Shown here: in pieces, positions 1-11,787 of the stretch | Position numbering within the stretch: the stretch's first letter is position 1 | How the letters are laid out: every line of letters starts with the position of its first letter | Origin: Epiperipatus broadwayi | Lineage: Eukaryota > Onychophora > Udeonychophora > Euonychophora > Peripatidae | Assembly (NCBI GenBank): GCA_028023455.1 | Contig: JAQFVV010012435.1 | Location: 744,001 to 808,000, forward strand | Length of the DNA: 64,000 bases | Reading direction: 5' to 3' | Made by a program: the position numbers and the translations under genes | Notes under the pieces: generated by a model | Database searches by the model: none | The model's input: the letters and a program-made list of their open reading frames with translations, nothing else | Told to the model about the DNA's origin: nothing

Positions 1-2116
1 AGGCCACCAACCCTTGACAAAACTTGACAAATCTAGTTGATTTTTTTGTTGTGTCTGAAAAAAATTATTTGAACCATCATATTAAGTCATTTTATTCTAT
101 AATTCTTGAGTTGATTAAAAAATTATAAAATTATAAAAAAGTTATTTCATGAAGATAAGTAATTTTATAAATGCATTAGTATGACAATAGTGTGTTTGTA
201 TAATAATCATGGCTGATATAAACAATAATATTACAACTATACATAACTACAATTTATATCTTATTGAATTACAGTCTTAATTATAATTATTTTTTTGATT
301 AAGAATATATTTCAAATTAGTAATGAGATATGCCTACTTTACCATATGGACATCTCTTTTTCTATATACAATCCTCATATTTTTAGGACCAAACAAAAGC
401 CCATTTTCTATTTGGGTGATTCAAAAATGCCATTGTATTTTTTAGGATTAACTTATATTTTGTGAAAATCAATGCTGCCAATAAAAAGTTATAAAAGATT
501 CCACTTGATGATTTAAAGTCTTTCAATTTTTTTATATAGCGTTTAATGGAAATAGTCTGATCTATTAAATAGTTACACATATTCAGGATTAAGTAGTCAT
601 GACATGATATAAAAAGTTTTAATGCTTGACAAATCTCAGTTATTTGTTAAATTTAGCTTTCTTTTTTCACATAGTAAAAGCTATCTTTTAAACTTTTACC
701 ATTCGATGAATTGGTATATATTTAGTCACATAATGAAGCTAGATTTTATATTTTGGTTTGTAATTTATCTCTACGGAATAAATCAGTCTAAGCATTTTAT
801 CATAATGTCTTCTATTGTGAGCGAACAAAATTTTAAAATCTTAAACAGAGTCAATATGAGACATTTTAATGCAGAAAGTCATATTTTTGTATAATAACGA
901 CAAACTTTTATTGTCTGTATGGTTAATATAGAACACAATTATAATCTTCAGAGTGAAAATAATAGTATTTATTTTTTTATCACAATTTCTTGAGTAATTT
1001 AGCACAGTAGCAGAATAATAGGCTTAGAAACTAAATGTTTTTAGACTGATTCTCTGCTGAATAAATTTTTTAAATAATGTCATTCTATGGCATTCTGCAT
1101 TTCTGTAGCTGTAGTTGCTTTTCCTTCAAACATTATTTATTTTTAGTTCTTTAGTAAAAACAGTTTTTTCAAATAGTATTCTAAAATGTCTGATGACATT
1201 TTACACAGTATTTGTGCTGTTACTAAGTTTTTCAAGATATCATGTAACATTTAAATGCTCAAGATAGCAGGTTGAACTTTGATATAAGAACCTTTAGATT
1301 TCAGATTCATCATTTTACCATTGTTTCTAAACTACATGAAAAAGTTATTGATATATAAAAAAATTAAGTATTATAAATTTCAACAATATTACATAACTTT
1401 CTCATATGTTTATTCATATACTTTCAAGAGCAGTTATCTTTGAAGAATAGAAGGGACTTACAATTGACATAAACTGGAATCTCTAAAGCATACAAAACCT
1501 GACCTATCATATCTACATAATTATGCAAGTGAAAAAACTTGGATTCATAAGCTTAGAGTTTTTTTAACTTTAGAATATTGGCTTGAATAATATAAATAAA
1601 AGTAATACAGCTGGCAAATCTGTAAGTGCATTAGTTCCAGATTTGAATCCTAATCCACAGTAATAAAGGCAAAAGTGACAAAAAAGTCTAGGAGTAGCAA
1701 TATTATAGCAATATAACATCTGGTATCTATTGATTGTTTAAGTTTACCACAAATGGTTCCAGAAATATATCTTATTAAGAATATTTCTTGCATTATCAAA
1801 GATTTTGTTAAGCATAATTAACTTTTTTTTTTTTACTTTCAATAAGTAAATGTTAATTATGGGAGTTTTATATTTAATTTTTAAAATATTTTCTGAAGTG
1901 CAAAAAAAATTTAATTATTGAGACTTGATTGTAATTTTTAATGCAATATCATTTTCTAGTAACTTTTAATAAATAAGTAAATAATGTTACAGCTCATCAA
2001 ACATTGAATGCTAAAAATATAAACCTATTCATAGAACAAACATTTCTGAATATGTTGCTAAGATAATGAATTTTCTAGATTATCTGACTTATTATATAGT
2101 AATAGATTGCCAATAA
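1..2116. other. AT-rich DNA, nothing recognised
   Basis: No long reading frame, repeat family or RNA gene is supported here. Short frames at 383-580 (minus) and 622-894 (plus) have AT-driven composition and no recognisable domain, so they are not called. Short poly-A and poly-T runs are the only structure seen. Confidence 0.6.
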
Positions 2117-2118
2117 TA

Positions 2119-3082
2119 CACCTGGGTCTCATTTTATGCAATATATAGGTTCCTCAGAAAACACGCGCAAATGAAATCACACAAAAATAGACGTAACTTA
2201 CATTGAAAAGAGAGTGATGCGGTCTGTGATTTTTCAAAATTCGCATAAAAGCAAAACACCAATGTAAAATTACTTTAAAATTCGCGCAAAAAAAAAATAA
2301 GGAAATAAAATATGACTAATAAAAAATTTCAAATTTGAAAAAAATTGATACAAGCAAAACTTTTTTTAACTATAATATTTAATTTTATTTAAAATAATAT
2401 ATTTTTATGCATAATTTACTGTACAGTAATTTACATTTTTTTATACACGTTTTAATTATTATCGATAAACAAGTTTGTTTGCAAACTGGTAAAAAAATCA
2501 GATTCTTCTCAAGAGGAAATACAACTAGCACCAACTTCACTCTCATGTTGTGTTAATGATTTTCTGGTGACAATGTAATTAGTAATTAATCTTTGAGATG
2601 ATGATTTCATTAATTGTTTATGAACCTCGCGATATCCAGACATACAACCATTTAGCTCTCGTTGGAATTTAAAAGCACGTTAATGATTAGTGTCATTAAT
2701 AAGAAAATAATAATTGATTACGTTCTTTTTTTAAAAGCAAAAAACGAATGTGATTTAAATGCAAAATTAACATGCACAATGTTTGAACAAATTTACATTA
2801 TAATCTTGTAAAATTTAATGTGTGTATACATAAAATGTGGAAATCATGATTTTAATTTCATTATTGCATAAAATCTTACTATTATAAAGCACTGAAAATA
2901 TTGAAAGTACTAAGATGAAAGTCGAATTCCAATAATGTGCTATTACTTTCAATATAATGTAAGTGCGTGAAATTTATTATTTAAAGTAATAGCGCATTAT
3001 CGGAAATTGACTTCCGGTGAAACACGAATCGCGTAACTTCAAAATCGTGTTAAATAAGTCCGCGTAAAAAGAGACCCAGGTG
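2119..3082. mobile_element. TA-flanked non-autonomous DNA transposon (964 bp)
   Basis: The ends are terminal inverted repeats: CACCTGGGTCTC at 2119-2130 and its complement at 3071-3082, with similarity continuing inward (ATTTTATGC against TTTTTACGC). TA dinucleotides flank both ends (2117-2118 and 3083-3084), as expected for a TA target-site duplication of the Tc1/mariner-pogo type. The interior has no usable reading frame, so mobilisation would need a transposase from elsewhere. Near the right end, 2921-2950 and about 2980-3012 form an imperfect internal hairpin. CpG-containing words such as CGCG, rare in the surrounding DNA, are concentrated at both ends. The superfamily is inferred only from the TA target. 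Confidence 0.7.
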
Positions 3083-3289
3083 TATAGTAAAATGTGAGCA
3101 TTTTTACAAGTTTGTTTAAATGATTCTTTAATAATCTAGCTTATGAATTATCTCATTAACATATTCGGACTTATTTGTTTTATGATTAGATGTAAACATC
3201 TCTTTAAAAATTCTTTATTATAATAAGTAATAATAAAATTATATAATTCAAAATATTTTTATATGAAGTCCTATCATGCAATTATAGTA

Positions 3290-3512
3290 TATCCAGTTAC
3301 ATCCTAATGATATGAGATTGAATCCAGACCATGATAACTTTAAAAAAAATTATCAGCATGTTTAGGCTTTTTTTCTCTCCGAGATCTGAATGAAATTCAA
3401 CTGGGTTAACCATCTAATACTAATCAGTAAATGGGTATCTAGCTATTCTAATTAGAAGACAAATCTTTTAAAACTTCACCAATCAAGCATGTTGCAAGCC
3501 TGGAAAATGTTA
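3290..3512. repeat. SINE-like repeat fragment (similar to 27680-27905)
   Basis: This stretch and 27680-27905 share a diverged core. Both include GTAAATGG followed by ATATCTAG or GTATCTAG, then A-rich text with AAATCTT and CATGACATG-like endings. The copy at 27.7 kb begins with a tRNA B-box-like stretch. A C9 run follows at 3513-3521. I infer an old tRNA-derived SINE; the relationship is by eye and weak. Confidence 0.35.
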
Positions 3513-3739
3513 CCCCCCCCCTACAATGAAGGGTAGTAGTGGGTTATTTATGAAGGTTGTTTTAACTTTTATCTTTATTCTTTACATATCTGTATTGCAA
3601 CAAAAAGATATTTGCATGTTGAAATGATGCATTTAGTTGTTTTTTTTTAATTTTCTAATTATACAGTTTTAACTTTTTCTAATTAATTTTCACAAGAAAT
3701 AACAAAAATAATCACTTACATACATGAAATGATATAATT

Positions 3740-4056
3740 CAGAGGTGGGGAACCTTTTTATCATGGAAGTCCAAATTCAACTTAGGCAGTAGTGAAAATA
3801 TTGCATGGATTTCTGAAAAATTATTTACATTAACACACACTATAAACCCATTATTAAATAAATTTATAATATCACTATTAAAATAAAAATTAAGTAGTAG
3901 GATGTGTTTATTGATATGATGATACTTATCGATTAAAATCTTTATTATATCTCATTTAAAATTTTTTTAAAAAAAATACATATGGATAAGGCCGCATAAG
4001 AAACTTAAAAAGGCCCCACGCGGCCTTAATTCCGCGAGTTCACCTTCCCACCGCTG
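3740..4056. mobile_element. hAT-type miniature element (317 bp)
   Basis: The left end CAGAGGTGGGGAA and the right end, whose complement is CAGCGGTGGGAAGG, form short terminal inverted repeats of the CAG-RGGTGGGG kind used by many hAT elements. The flanking octamers are ATATAATT (3732-3739) and ACGTAATT (4057-4064). They match at six of eight positions, consistent with an aged 8-bp target-site duplication. There is no coding capacity. The right third contains a CG-rich patch at 3988-4038 that is unlike the surrounding DNA. Confidence 0.65.
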
Positions 4057-4129
4057 ACGTAATTTAATAATCATAATAATATAAAATTTATAGTGTGTAT
4101 TAAAAAAATCTATTTTATTTCTAATTTAT

Positions 4130-4245
4130 GATTATTAAACAAACACATCTTATAATAGGATTAAAAAATAATTAGCATTTATATTTAAATAAACACAATT
4201 CGTAATCGGATTAAAAAGTAATTAAAGTTTACATTTAAGAAAAGT
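4130..4245. repeat. short tandem duplication, about 57-bp unit
   Basis: Two adjacent diverged units share AAACAAACACA/AAATAAACACA, GGATTAAAAA and AATTA motifs at about 4138 and 4190. They lie just outside the hAT-type element. The remaining DNA from 4246 to about 4580 shows nothing recognisable. Confidence 0.4.
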
Positions 4246-5004
4246 GGTGAGGTTAGACTGATTACGTAATAAACATCAATACACTTTTTATAATAAACAT
4301 ATGTGATGTATATTCACACAACTATAATACGATTTAATTTTTAAAATGGGCATATCAAAATATTAACAAAATAATTAACAAAAAAATACAGTGAATTCTT
4401 AATCAAGAGTTTAAAGGAGCAGACAAAATAACTGATAAAAATATACAAGTAATACATTGTAAGTTTAGCACAAATTGTACATAAGGAGCAATTCAATGAT
4501 AATTTATTGAAATACAGTACATATAAAATATAGCTTAATAATTAGTATTAAATATAACTTAGGTATATTTTAAACATTTCCATACTTATTATTTGCAAGA
4601 TTTATAATTCCAACTCACCTTCAGCAAATTTTGAATCCAAACCAACCAAAAGAACAAACTAGATTTAAAAGTAGTTTTAGCAAAGTGGATCACATCCAAG
4701 TTTTGAGAGAAATTATATAAAGAACTAATGATTATCGATTGTCATTATGCTTTGGATTTATACATTATGAAAACAAACACTTGATTCTATAAGCTTTTCT
4801 CCAGCTATAGACTATCAAAATATAGATCCAAAATTTTGTCAGATTTTAAAATATATTTATCAGAATTCAGAAGGAGTGATTACATTATTTGGTGATACTA
4901 AGAAAATTAGGATTAAAAAAATCTTCCTTTCTTGTTAATATTACAATGTGTATTTTAAATTAATATATTGGACAGGCTTACACACACCTGCACATATAAT
5001 GTAA

Positions 5005-5682
5005 TATATAAGGGACTCAAACTTTCAGATGACCCTCACCTCTCCATGCCATCTCATATTGTTGACCCACCTGACTACACATATCATCAATATACATATT
5101 TCATGCTAAACCAGCACTCATAAGTTGGTCCAGATTACCATCTCCACACATATATACAATCAGTGGTTAGCTTTATATTAAGACAGACAATCTTTGTACT
5201 TTAATGAACAGGCTTCAAACTACTCCAATCCACAAATCTTCAGCTGTCCATTTCATTGAAAATCAGATGATGGAACATTCAAAGCCCCATAAGAGCCAAA
5301 GGTTGTCATCCTATCCATGTTGATGTTAGTCATTCTGACCCCTCATGTACTGCAGAATAATCCATTTTACATACATATGCAAGGAATGGGAAGACCTTTA
5401 ATGCAGAAATGGGTGGCTGAAGAGTTGTGGGTTGGAGTAGTTTGAAGCCTGTTGTCCATTAAAGAATGAAAATTGGCTACCTTAATATAAAGTTGAGCAC
5501 TGTTTGTATATATGTGTGCAGATGATAATCTGGATCAACCGATGAGTGTTGGTTTAGCATGAAATAAGTATATTGGTGTTTATTTATCTTTTCAACATGT
5601 GTGTGATCAGGTGGGTTAACAATATGAGATGGCATGGAGTATTGAGAGTCATGTGAAAGTCTAAGTTTGAATGTGTATTTTA
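5005..5682. repeat. Family C palindrome, copy C1
   Basis: The two halves are inverted copies of about 270 bases each, with imperfect identity. Left-arm landmarks such as CTCCATGCCATCTCATATTG (about 5041-5061) recur complemented in the right arm (about 5618-5640), and GAACAGGCTTCAAACTACTCC at about 5208 recurs complemented near 5435. The spacer is about 120 bases. It sits inside the old RTE copy, so it arrived later. The same sequence occurs at 8.4, 28.8, 47.0, 48.4 and 54.2 kb. Confidence 0.75.
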
Positions 5683-6062
5683 TTAAAATTAATCAAGCAA
5701 TCTTATTCAGAGCCAATTAATAGTAATACCCACCTTCTCAGGTCAATTGAAACTGTAAAGTTGATTAATTTTAATAAAATAAGCATTATAACAGTAATAA
5801 AAAATGTGGAGTTGTTTAATTTTTTTATAATTTTATCAATGCATAAAGAATGATAAATTGATAATGCTTCATAAATAAGATTGATAACAGTATATAACTG
5901 AGTATCTCCAAAACTTTTTACAGCGGTTATATAAGAAGTATTTTATAGATTAAAATAAAAAAATGAAAAGCTAAAGGAATAAAAGTAAATAGAGATTATT
6001 TAAGTCATCTTGATTTTGCAGATGATGTAAGTGTTTTTGCAAATAATGCTTCAAAACTTTGG

Positions 6063-6078
6063 AAATGTTGTAAGAGTT
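6063..6078. repeat. Left target-site duplication of L1/Tx1-type insertion
   Basis: AAATGTTGTAAGAGTT here is repeated exactly at 7302-7317. The RTE-derived host sequence reads straight through if one copy and the intervening DNA are removed, so this is a 16-bp target-site duplication. Confidence 0.9.
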
Positions 6079-7301
6079 GTTGTTTTAAAATAAATTTATT
6101 AAACATAGTAATATACAGTTAAACTTTATAAAAAATTACATAGCATTCAGAATGAAACTTAAAAAAGTCAATGCAGAGAAAAGGGTATCTTAATAAGACT
6201 AAGAGGAAAATAAAACTTTCACCCAAGTATCATCATGTAGACTCACAGGCGAAAGCAGAGAGTCTCGCTGCTTGACTTGGTCAAGAATCTTGATAAAGAT
6301 AGAGCCAAGTCCTGAGAATGACCAAAGATGAGCCTGCAATGCATCAACCATAAAAGAAAGTGTTATAAAGATAGATAATCTTATTGTTGCAAAAGATCCC
6401 TTCTTGAGAGTATTAGAAAACAGAAAGAGCATCTCTAAGATCCAGAGAGACATTCACAACAATAAAGTCCCTAATCAACTTAAGAGCAGGACAAATATAG
6501 AAAATATGGTGTATTATCTCATCATATAATCTACACCAGTGACACAGATGAAATCCTAATGAAGCCTCTGCTGGTCACTAAAAAATAACTTGTTGGGAGA
6601 GCATTTAAATTCAGTTTAAGCACTAAATCAACATGTCTTGCTTCAATGAAAAGAAGTTTCATTTTATGCAAGAGAACTTTATTTGAAACACCTAATGAAG
6701 TCAAAAGAGGAGTATAATGTGTAAATTTTAATTTATAAACATCCCAGAATGTCAATTTCCCATCAAGTGCAACTTGAACCGAGGATATTGACTTAATAAC
6801 TGACTTCCATAAATCAGCAATCCAATAACTTGAAAATGGAGGTGGTGTATATGTAGGATCAATAACCAAAGGAAGAGATAACTGAGCAAGCTTTAGACAA
6901 GTTACATGAAGAAAAGATATAGATCTCTGGAGACATAGAGTTGACACCGAGTGCAAACCTAGACCATTTAAAAGCTTTGGCATTTGAATTTTAGCAATAC
7001 TGATGGCTACCACCTTGTTTCTACAAAATAATTTTGAACAAAGTGAATTTATAGCCCTCTCAAAACACTTCATTGGCCTAATAATTGGTAAATAATAACT
7101 AAGCCTTGAATAGACCAAAGAGTTTAAGAGTATAACGTTACCCATAAGCGAAATGTTTATATCAACAAGCGATGCAACTATCCTTTTTGTTTTATCAAGA
7201 ATAATATTTTGAATCTGCCTTGTAATTACTGAACGAGATAAAACTATTGGAAAGCCAAGGAAAGACTGAGGCTTGGCTGTGAAAGTTGAAATAATTGACA
7301 A
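6079..7301 (-). mobile_element. 5'-truncated L1/Tx1-type LINE insertion
   Basis: About 1.22 kb of foreign sequence lies between perfect 16-bp direct repeats, inside an older RTE copy. On the minus strand it encodes the C-terminal part of a non-LTR retrotransposon polyprotein and ends in an AATAAA-containing AT-rich 3' tail, just inside the left duplication. The 5' part (endonuclease and catalytic RT domains) is missing, the usual outcome of incomplete target-primed reverse transcription. Variable TSDs of this length are typical of that mechanism. Confidence 0.85.
6199..7301 (-). pseudogene. C-terminal L1/Tx1-type reverse transcriptase remnant
   Basis: The main open frame (7301 to 6531, 256 codons, no true start because the element is truncated) has the post-catalytic signature of L1/Tx1-like proteins. 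LGFPI comes near its beginning, then an ILLNSLVYSRLSYYLPI stretch, then an IAKIQMPKLLNGLGLHS segment. It ends through a frameshift near 6531-6545. In the next frame the text reads LCHWCRLYDEIIHHIFYICP, a C-x2-C-x8-H-x4-C zinc-knuckle typical of the C terminus of L1-related elements. The frame resumes at 6453-6199 with the last 84 residues. The protein is broken by truncation and at least one frameshift, and cannot function alone. Assignment to L1/Tx1 rather than another LINE clade rests on the CCHC motif and is moderately secure. Confidence 0.8.
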
Positions 7302-7317
7302 AAATGTTGTAAGAGTT
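7302..7317. repeat. Right target-site duplication of L1/Tx1-type insertion
   Basis: Exact second copy of the 16-bp sequence at 6063-6078. The RTE homology continues immediately after it. Confidence 0.9.
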
Positions 7318-8074
7318 AGCAGTTGAAAGTAAAAAACACAAATATTATAAGGACTAAAGTAGAGTTCATTGGATTTTCTTAGAAAAATAAAATAAAAACA
7401 GATAATAATGAATTAGAAGAATGTAATAATTGTCTTGACCAGATTATTAAACAGAATGAAAAATAATGAATAAAATTAGTCACAGAATTAAACTTCGATT
7501 AATATTTTTTTTTGTAAAAATAACAATATTAAAAATAAACATATTTATACATTTTTTTTTTTAAATGTAATGTAACAAACATACTTATGTTTTTGAAAAT
7601 GAAAGATTTTAATATGGAAGTTTCTTCAGTTTTTAATTATGGATCTAAGAAACAGACATTTATCAGAAAAGCAATAATGGTTGGTGGGAATAACAAGAAG
7701 GGACCAAAAGAAAAATACTTAAGTAAGAGAATATAACAGATGTCATAAATATTTCTACAACAGATAAAAATGGATGGTCAGTTGAAATCTTAAATAGGAC
7801 CTCAAGAATATGTAAAAGATCTCAAAACAGATCACATATAAAATGGATGCATGAAATAAGGAGGCTTGTTGGGGTAAGGTGGAAAGTAGATGCTATGGAT
7901 TGGACAAAATGGATTATATTTAGGGTAACTTTCATCCTGCACTGGATCCATAATGTTTGAGAATGATGCTACTATATAAAATTTTATTAAAAAATCAAAG
8001 TTAGTTAATATTAATACAGTATAATCATTAGAGTTTATCTAAATGATTTATTATATATAAGAAATATATATATA

Positions 8075-8190
8075 CGTTTGGCGTAGTTCTTAGAGAGTCC
8101 GACTTGGAATCGGGATGTCCAGGGTCGGCTCTTATGTTTGAACTTTTAATGAACTCCCGAGCAACAAAATCATATCGGGGGGGGGGGGGG
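8075..8190 (+). repeat. SINE-like repeat S2 with tRNA-like head and G14 tract
   Basis: GGCGTAGTTCTTAGAGAGTC followed by a TCCGA/TCGGA stem and then CCAGGGTCGGCTC resembles a decayed tRNA with A- and B-box-like segments. The 3' part, AACTCCCGAGCAACAAAAT, recurs as AACTCCCAAGCAATAAAA at about 46.80 kb. A run of 14 G occupies 8177-8190, which is both unusual here and hard to sequence accurately. A SINE is the likeliest reading; a tRNA pseudogene is the alternative. Confidence 0.45.
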
Positions 8191-8420
8191 CATTCTAATT
8201 ATTTCTGAAAATATTTAAGGTAAAGAGTTGCAAATAAAAAATTGAAACTAAATGCAAATTACTCTTTTGCAATTCACAGTAGAAATTAAATCTTATCCAA
8301 AGTAAAAAAAAAAAAAATAAAGGGAACAGTTTCTCTATCTCTGAATTGTAAGACTTAAAAGAAATAATATAGGGTTGACATTATTATTTTGATTATGTCC
8401 TGTGTATGAGGGGTCAGATT

Positions 8421-8725
8421 AATTCCATCATCAGAATTTCAATTGGATGGACGGTTGAAGAGTTGGAGTGTGGAGTGGATTGAAGCCTGTTCATTAAAGT
8501 ATGTGGATTGACTATCTTAATATATATCTGAGCACTTATAGCATATATGTGTGGGATGGTAATCTGGACCAACTGATGATTGCTGATTTAGCATGAAATA
8601 CGAATATCGGTGATTATTTATCTTTTCAACATATATGTGTTCAAGTATATCAGTGTTATGAGATAGTGTGGAGAGTGGTGGGTCGTGTGAAAGTCTGTGC
8701 TCATACACCCTATATATTTGATAAA
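8421..8725. repeat. Family C half-palindrome, copy C2
   Basis: This is a single arm in the orientation of the right arm of C1. It has GGACGGTTGAAGAGTTGGAG, GAAGCCTGTTCATTAAAGTA, the GACCAACTGATGA box and TTAGCATGAAATACG, and ends at CACCCTATATATT. No opposing arm is present, so it is a truncated or solo copy. Confidence 0.65.
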
Positions 8726-8739
8726 TTAAGAAAAAAACT

Positions 8740-10390
8740 ATCTGTATAGAAAATATAACTAGGGACTGATTTGTCAATGATAGATATTAAAAAATAATAG
8801 AAACATTCACATTTCTAAACCATATTTCATAGTTTGAATTTAGAAAACAATGGATATACTTATTCGATGAGTCATGAGTTTATTGTAATACAGTTATGAT
8901 TAAAAAGGTAATACAGTAATAAATCTAATGATAGATAGTACATCCTGAGTTTGAAACTGTAGGAACTTCTTTCTGTATATTCAAACTTTTTTTAAAAAAA
9001 AAATCAGACGTTTATCCATCTAGTAATTGATATGATAATGCTATATTTGTGTGGGAGGAATAAAGTAAAAAAAAGTATATATTAAAAAAAAAAGCTTGAA
9101 AAAAATATTGTTGAAAAGGAAGAAGCAGCCAGGGGATGACCTTTGACCTGCTCTGTATCCATAGCGTAGCTTGCGTGCTACTCAAGCAGTAAGAATGGTC
9201 TTTTCTTTTTTTTTAATTGTTTGATCATGTGGCCAATCGCCAATATTCTTCACTAATTAATGAATTTACTAGCTCCAGTGAAACGTGTGTGTGTATATAT
9301 ATACAAAAGAATTTTTCTCAGATATTTTTTAACTATTAAAATTGCTGATGTATATTTATTAAGTTTTTGCAAGCAGCTTTATGCCATAAACTTAATTGTT
9401 TTTCTTAGATAACTTGTCTTAAGGATTAGATAGTTTAATTTACAAAGTGTAAAAGAGTATGATTTATGAATGAACTTGTTAATTACCTTACTGTTTGTGC
9501 CTACTGCATTAAGCAGTCTTTGTGAGATAAGCCTGATTAATGTTTTATTAGGTAGCCAGTGGCTTTTCCTTATCTCTGGCTTCAGGAAACCATTAAAACC
9601 ATGCCTCTGTTTATATTTTTTGAAGGCTTCATCAATACTAGTCTAAATAGAAGTTGTAATAGCAAGAAAACACTTTATGGGGAGGGGATAAAAAGAAATT
9701 TGTATTTTGAGAAAGATAAAGGTAGAACAGATTGTTGAAGTCTTTTACTTTAAAAAAAAAAAAGGAGAGATTTATAAAATCGCTTTTAAAAGATTAAAGT
9801 ACATGATTACATTGATTGATTGTACAGACATTATCAAGGAGCTCCTATCCTGTGTTTATATAATGATATCAAACAACATGTTTTCAATAAATTGAAAATT
9901 TTAATAAATATTTCTCAAATGATATGAGAGATTATTATTTGAAAGTAATTCAAATTATTCTTGTAATTAGTGTAAGCTTAATTATTATATATATGTTATC
10001 ATTCAATTAAAAATATCTTAATCAAAATAAAACTTTTACATAATTATTTTATCCTAATATACAAGTTAAATATAATAGGCCAGCAAAGAGAATTGTCACA
10101 GATTGGTCAATGAAAATGAATTTTATATTACTGACACAACATAAAATTCATTAAGTAAAATAAAAAATTGAATTCCTGAAATTAATTATATTAGCTTTTG
10201 AAAAATAATATAAATGTTTTATAAAAGAGCGCTTTTGTTTAATTAATAATACATGCTCAATTATAAAATTCAGTGCCGGTAGAAACAATATTGACAGTCA
10301 TGATGTCATAGCAAGGTAAATACGTGACTACCGAATGTTGCATTAAAAACCAAAAAAAATATTATTTTCTTGAACAAATAATTTGAGTTG
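8740..10390. other. AT-rich DNA, no gene recognised
   Basis: No coding region is supported. Two patches are less AT-rich and repeat-free by eye (9110-9260 and 9480-9620). They contain ordinary-looking words such as GGCCAATCGCCAATATTC and TTAGGTAGCCAGTGGC, and could be conserved non-coding DNA. Only a cross-species comparison could say. Confidence 0.45.
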
Positions 10391-10403
10391 ATATCTAGTG
10401 AGG

Positions 10404-10476
10404 GAAGGATATCCATAAATTAATTTATTTAATCACTAGTTTTGAAAATTAATGATTGAATTAATTTATGGATCTT
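10404..10476. repeat. Short hairpin
   Basis: AAGGATCCATAAATTAATT-like arms (with ATCC extra on the left) face each other around a loop of about 20 bases that contains AATCACTAG. No family relationship was found within the window. Confidence 0.5.
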
Positions 10477-10652
10477 CTTCTTCCACCCCACTCCTGTTTT
10501 TATTTCAAATAAATATATGAACTCAAATTGTAGTCCAATATATATATATTGGTTTTAAGTAAATTACTTCTCAAAAAACAGAACCAAGAAAATAAATGTG
10601 GGGCCTGGCACAATGTTTTTATAAGGGAGGGAACACTTTTACCAGTGATTAA

Positions 10653-10820
10653 AATATATATATATATATATATATAGAAGATTCCTCCTTTATTGTTAAA
10701 AGGAAGTTGCCATGACAACAGTTTGAAATTGTTGATTGTATTGATATTAGTATTGTCTAACTATTGACTGGTCTTTAATGATATATATATATATTATTTA
10801 CATATATATATATATAATTA
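10653..10820. repeat. (TA)n microsatellites and dispersed repeat G
   Basis: Three (TA)n or (AT)n runs occur at about 10653-10677, 10781-10796 and 10802-10816. Between them, 10695-10775 matches 50062-50150. The shared words are GTTGCC-TGACAACAGTTTGA, TTGATATT and GATTGTCTAA, which mark an old dispersed repeat. Confidence 0.6.
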
Positions 10821-10843
10821 GTTATTTATTATAAATTATAATT

Positions 10844-11046
10844 AAATACTCCAAAAACTTAAGCTGAATGACATCACTATGAAAAAGTATTTTTAAACCA
10901 AATAATAGCACTGCGTTAACTTTTGGTGACTTTTCACCAGAATCACAGTCTTATTAATTTTGCACTACGATTAAGTTAGAATTTATATATGGTTTAAAAA
11001 TACGTTTTCAAAGTGGCTTGACTCAGCTCAAGTTTTTGGAGTATTT
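10844..11046. repeat. Orphan hairpin, about 55-bp arms
   Basis: AAATACTCCAAAAACTT at 10844 is complemented at the end by AAGTTTTTGGAGTATTT. The arms continue inward through GAGCTGA-type and AAGTATTTTTAAACCA-type text. The loop is about 90 bases. This resembles a miniature DNA transposon with long terminal inverted repeats; no clear target duplication was seen. Confidence 0.7.
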
Positions 11047-11787
11047 CATTAGGATATGAAAAAAAGTGTAAAGTTAAATAATTAAATTATAATTAAGAAT
11101 TTATGCAATTTTATTGAATCAATATTTGAAAAAATAAAAAAAGATACATAAAATTATGTTTTATTTTGAATGTTTTATTGCTAGTTTATTAATAATATAA
11201 TCATACTTTTTTTTAAAATTCTGATTCAGTATATGAAATTGCCCAATGAAGAGAATTGTTTTTGACTTACGCTAGATATTAAATACTCTTAAATTATCTT
11301 TAATCGTGAAAAAGATATTTCTGCAGATGCTACAATTAATGGTACTATTAACACAATTTTGAGAACAGTAAGTAGTAAAATTTGGATACAAGTCAGATAA
11401 ATTATTTTTATATAAATATTGCACAATTTGTAAAAATTGTATTATTGCATTTCAATACTCGGTGACAAATTTGAATTAATCAATGTCATTTTCTAAGGAT
11501 CCCCCATTAAATTACAATACCTAAAAGTTTATTTTCAATTAAATTTTGAGTGTTGTCACAAGTATACAAAAGGCTAAATAAAATTTTAACTTCATGGTAA
11601 ATTCTGAATTTTTCATAAACAAGACAATTGCATTATTAATTATAATTAAAATGTATTGAATTTAAAAATAGACCTTCTCCAGATGAAATCAGATGATCAG
11701 ATAAGATTTTCAATTCTCAATAGTCATCCAAAAATGTAATAGACCTTACAAATATGACAATACCAATATCCATGTTAGAACTTTGAA
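11047..11787. other. AT-rich DNA, nothing recognised
   Basis: No open frame, RNA gene or repeat family could be supported. Confidence 0.5.

Larger units (their letters stand above)
4585..7960 (+). pseudogene. Old RTE-clade reverse transcriptase copy, split by two insertions
   Basis: Three segments (4585-4930, 5883-6078 and 7318-7960) align in order, on the same strand, with the RTE element at 33.3-36.5 kb. The first matches the stretch before and through catalytic motif A. The second matches the segment around the FADD catalytic box (LDFADDV is still readable near 6013-6033). The third matches the C-terminal part up to HPSSCTGS-like text before the 3' end. Many substitutions, stops and small gaps show that it is ancient. 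The first gap holds a family C palindrome plus unassigned AT-rich DNA (5683-5880). The second gap is the L1/Tx1-type insertion. The copy lacks the endonuclease half, so it is 5'-truncated or eroded. It is certainly non-functional. Confidence 0.8.

Noticed and set aside
622-894. 90-codon frame as a small gene
   Set aside because: Phe/Ile/Asn/Tyr-rich composition is expected of random AT-rich DNA; there is no domain or supporting context.
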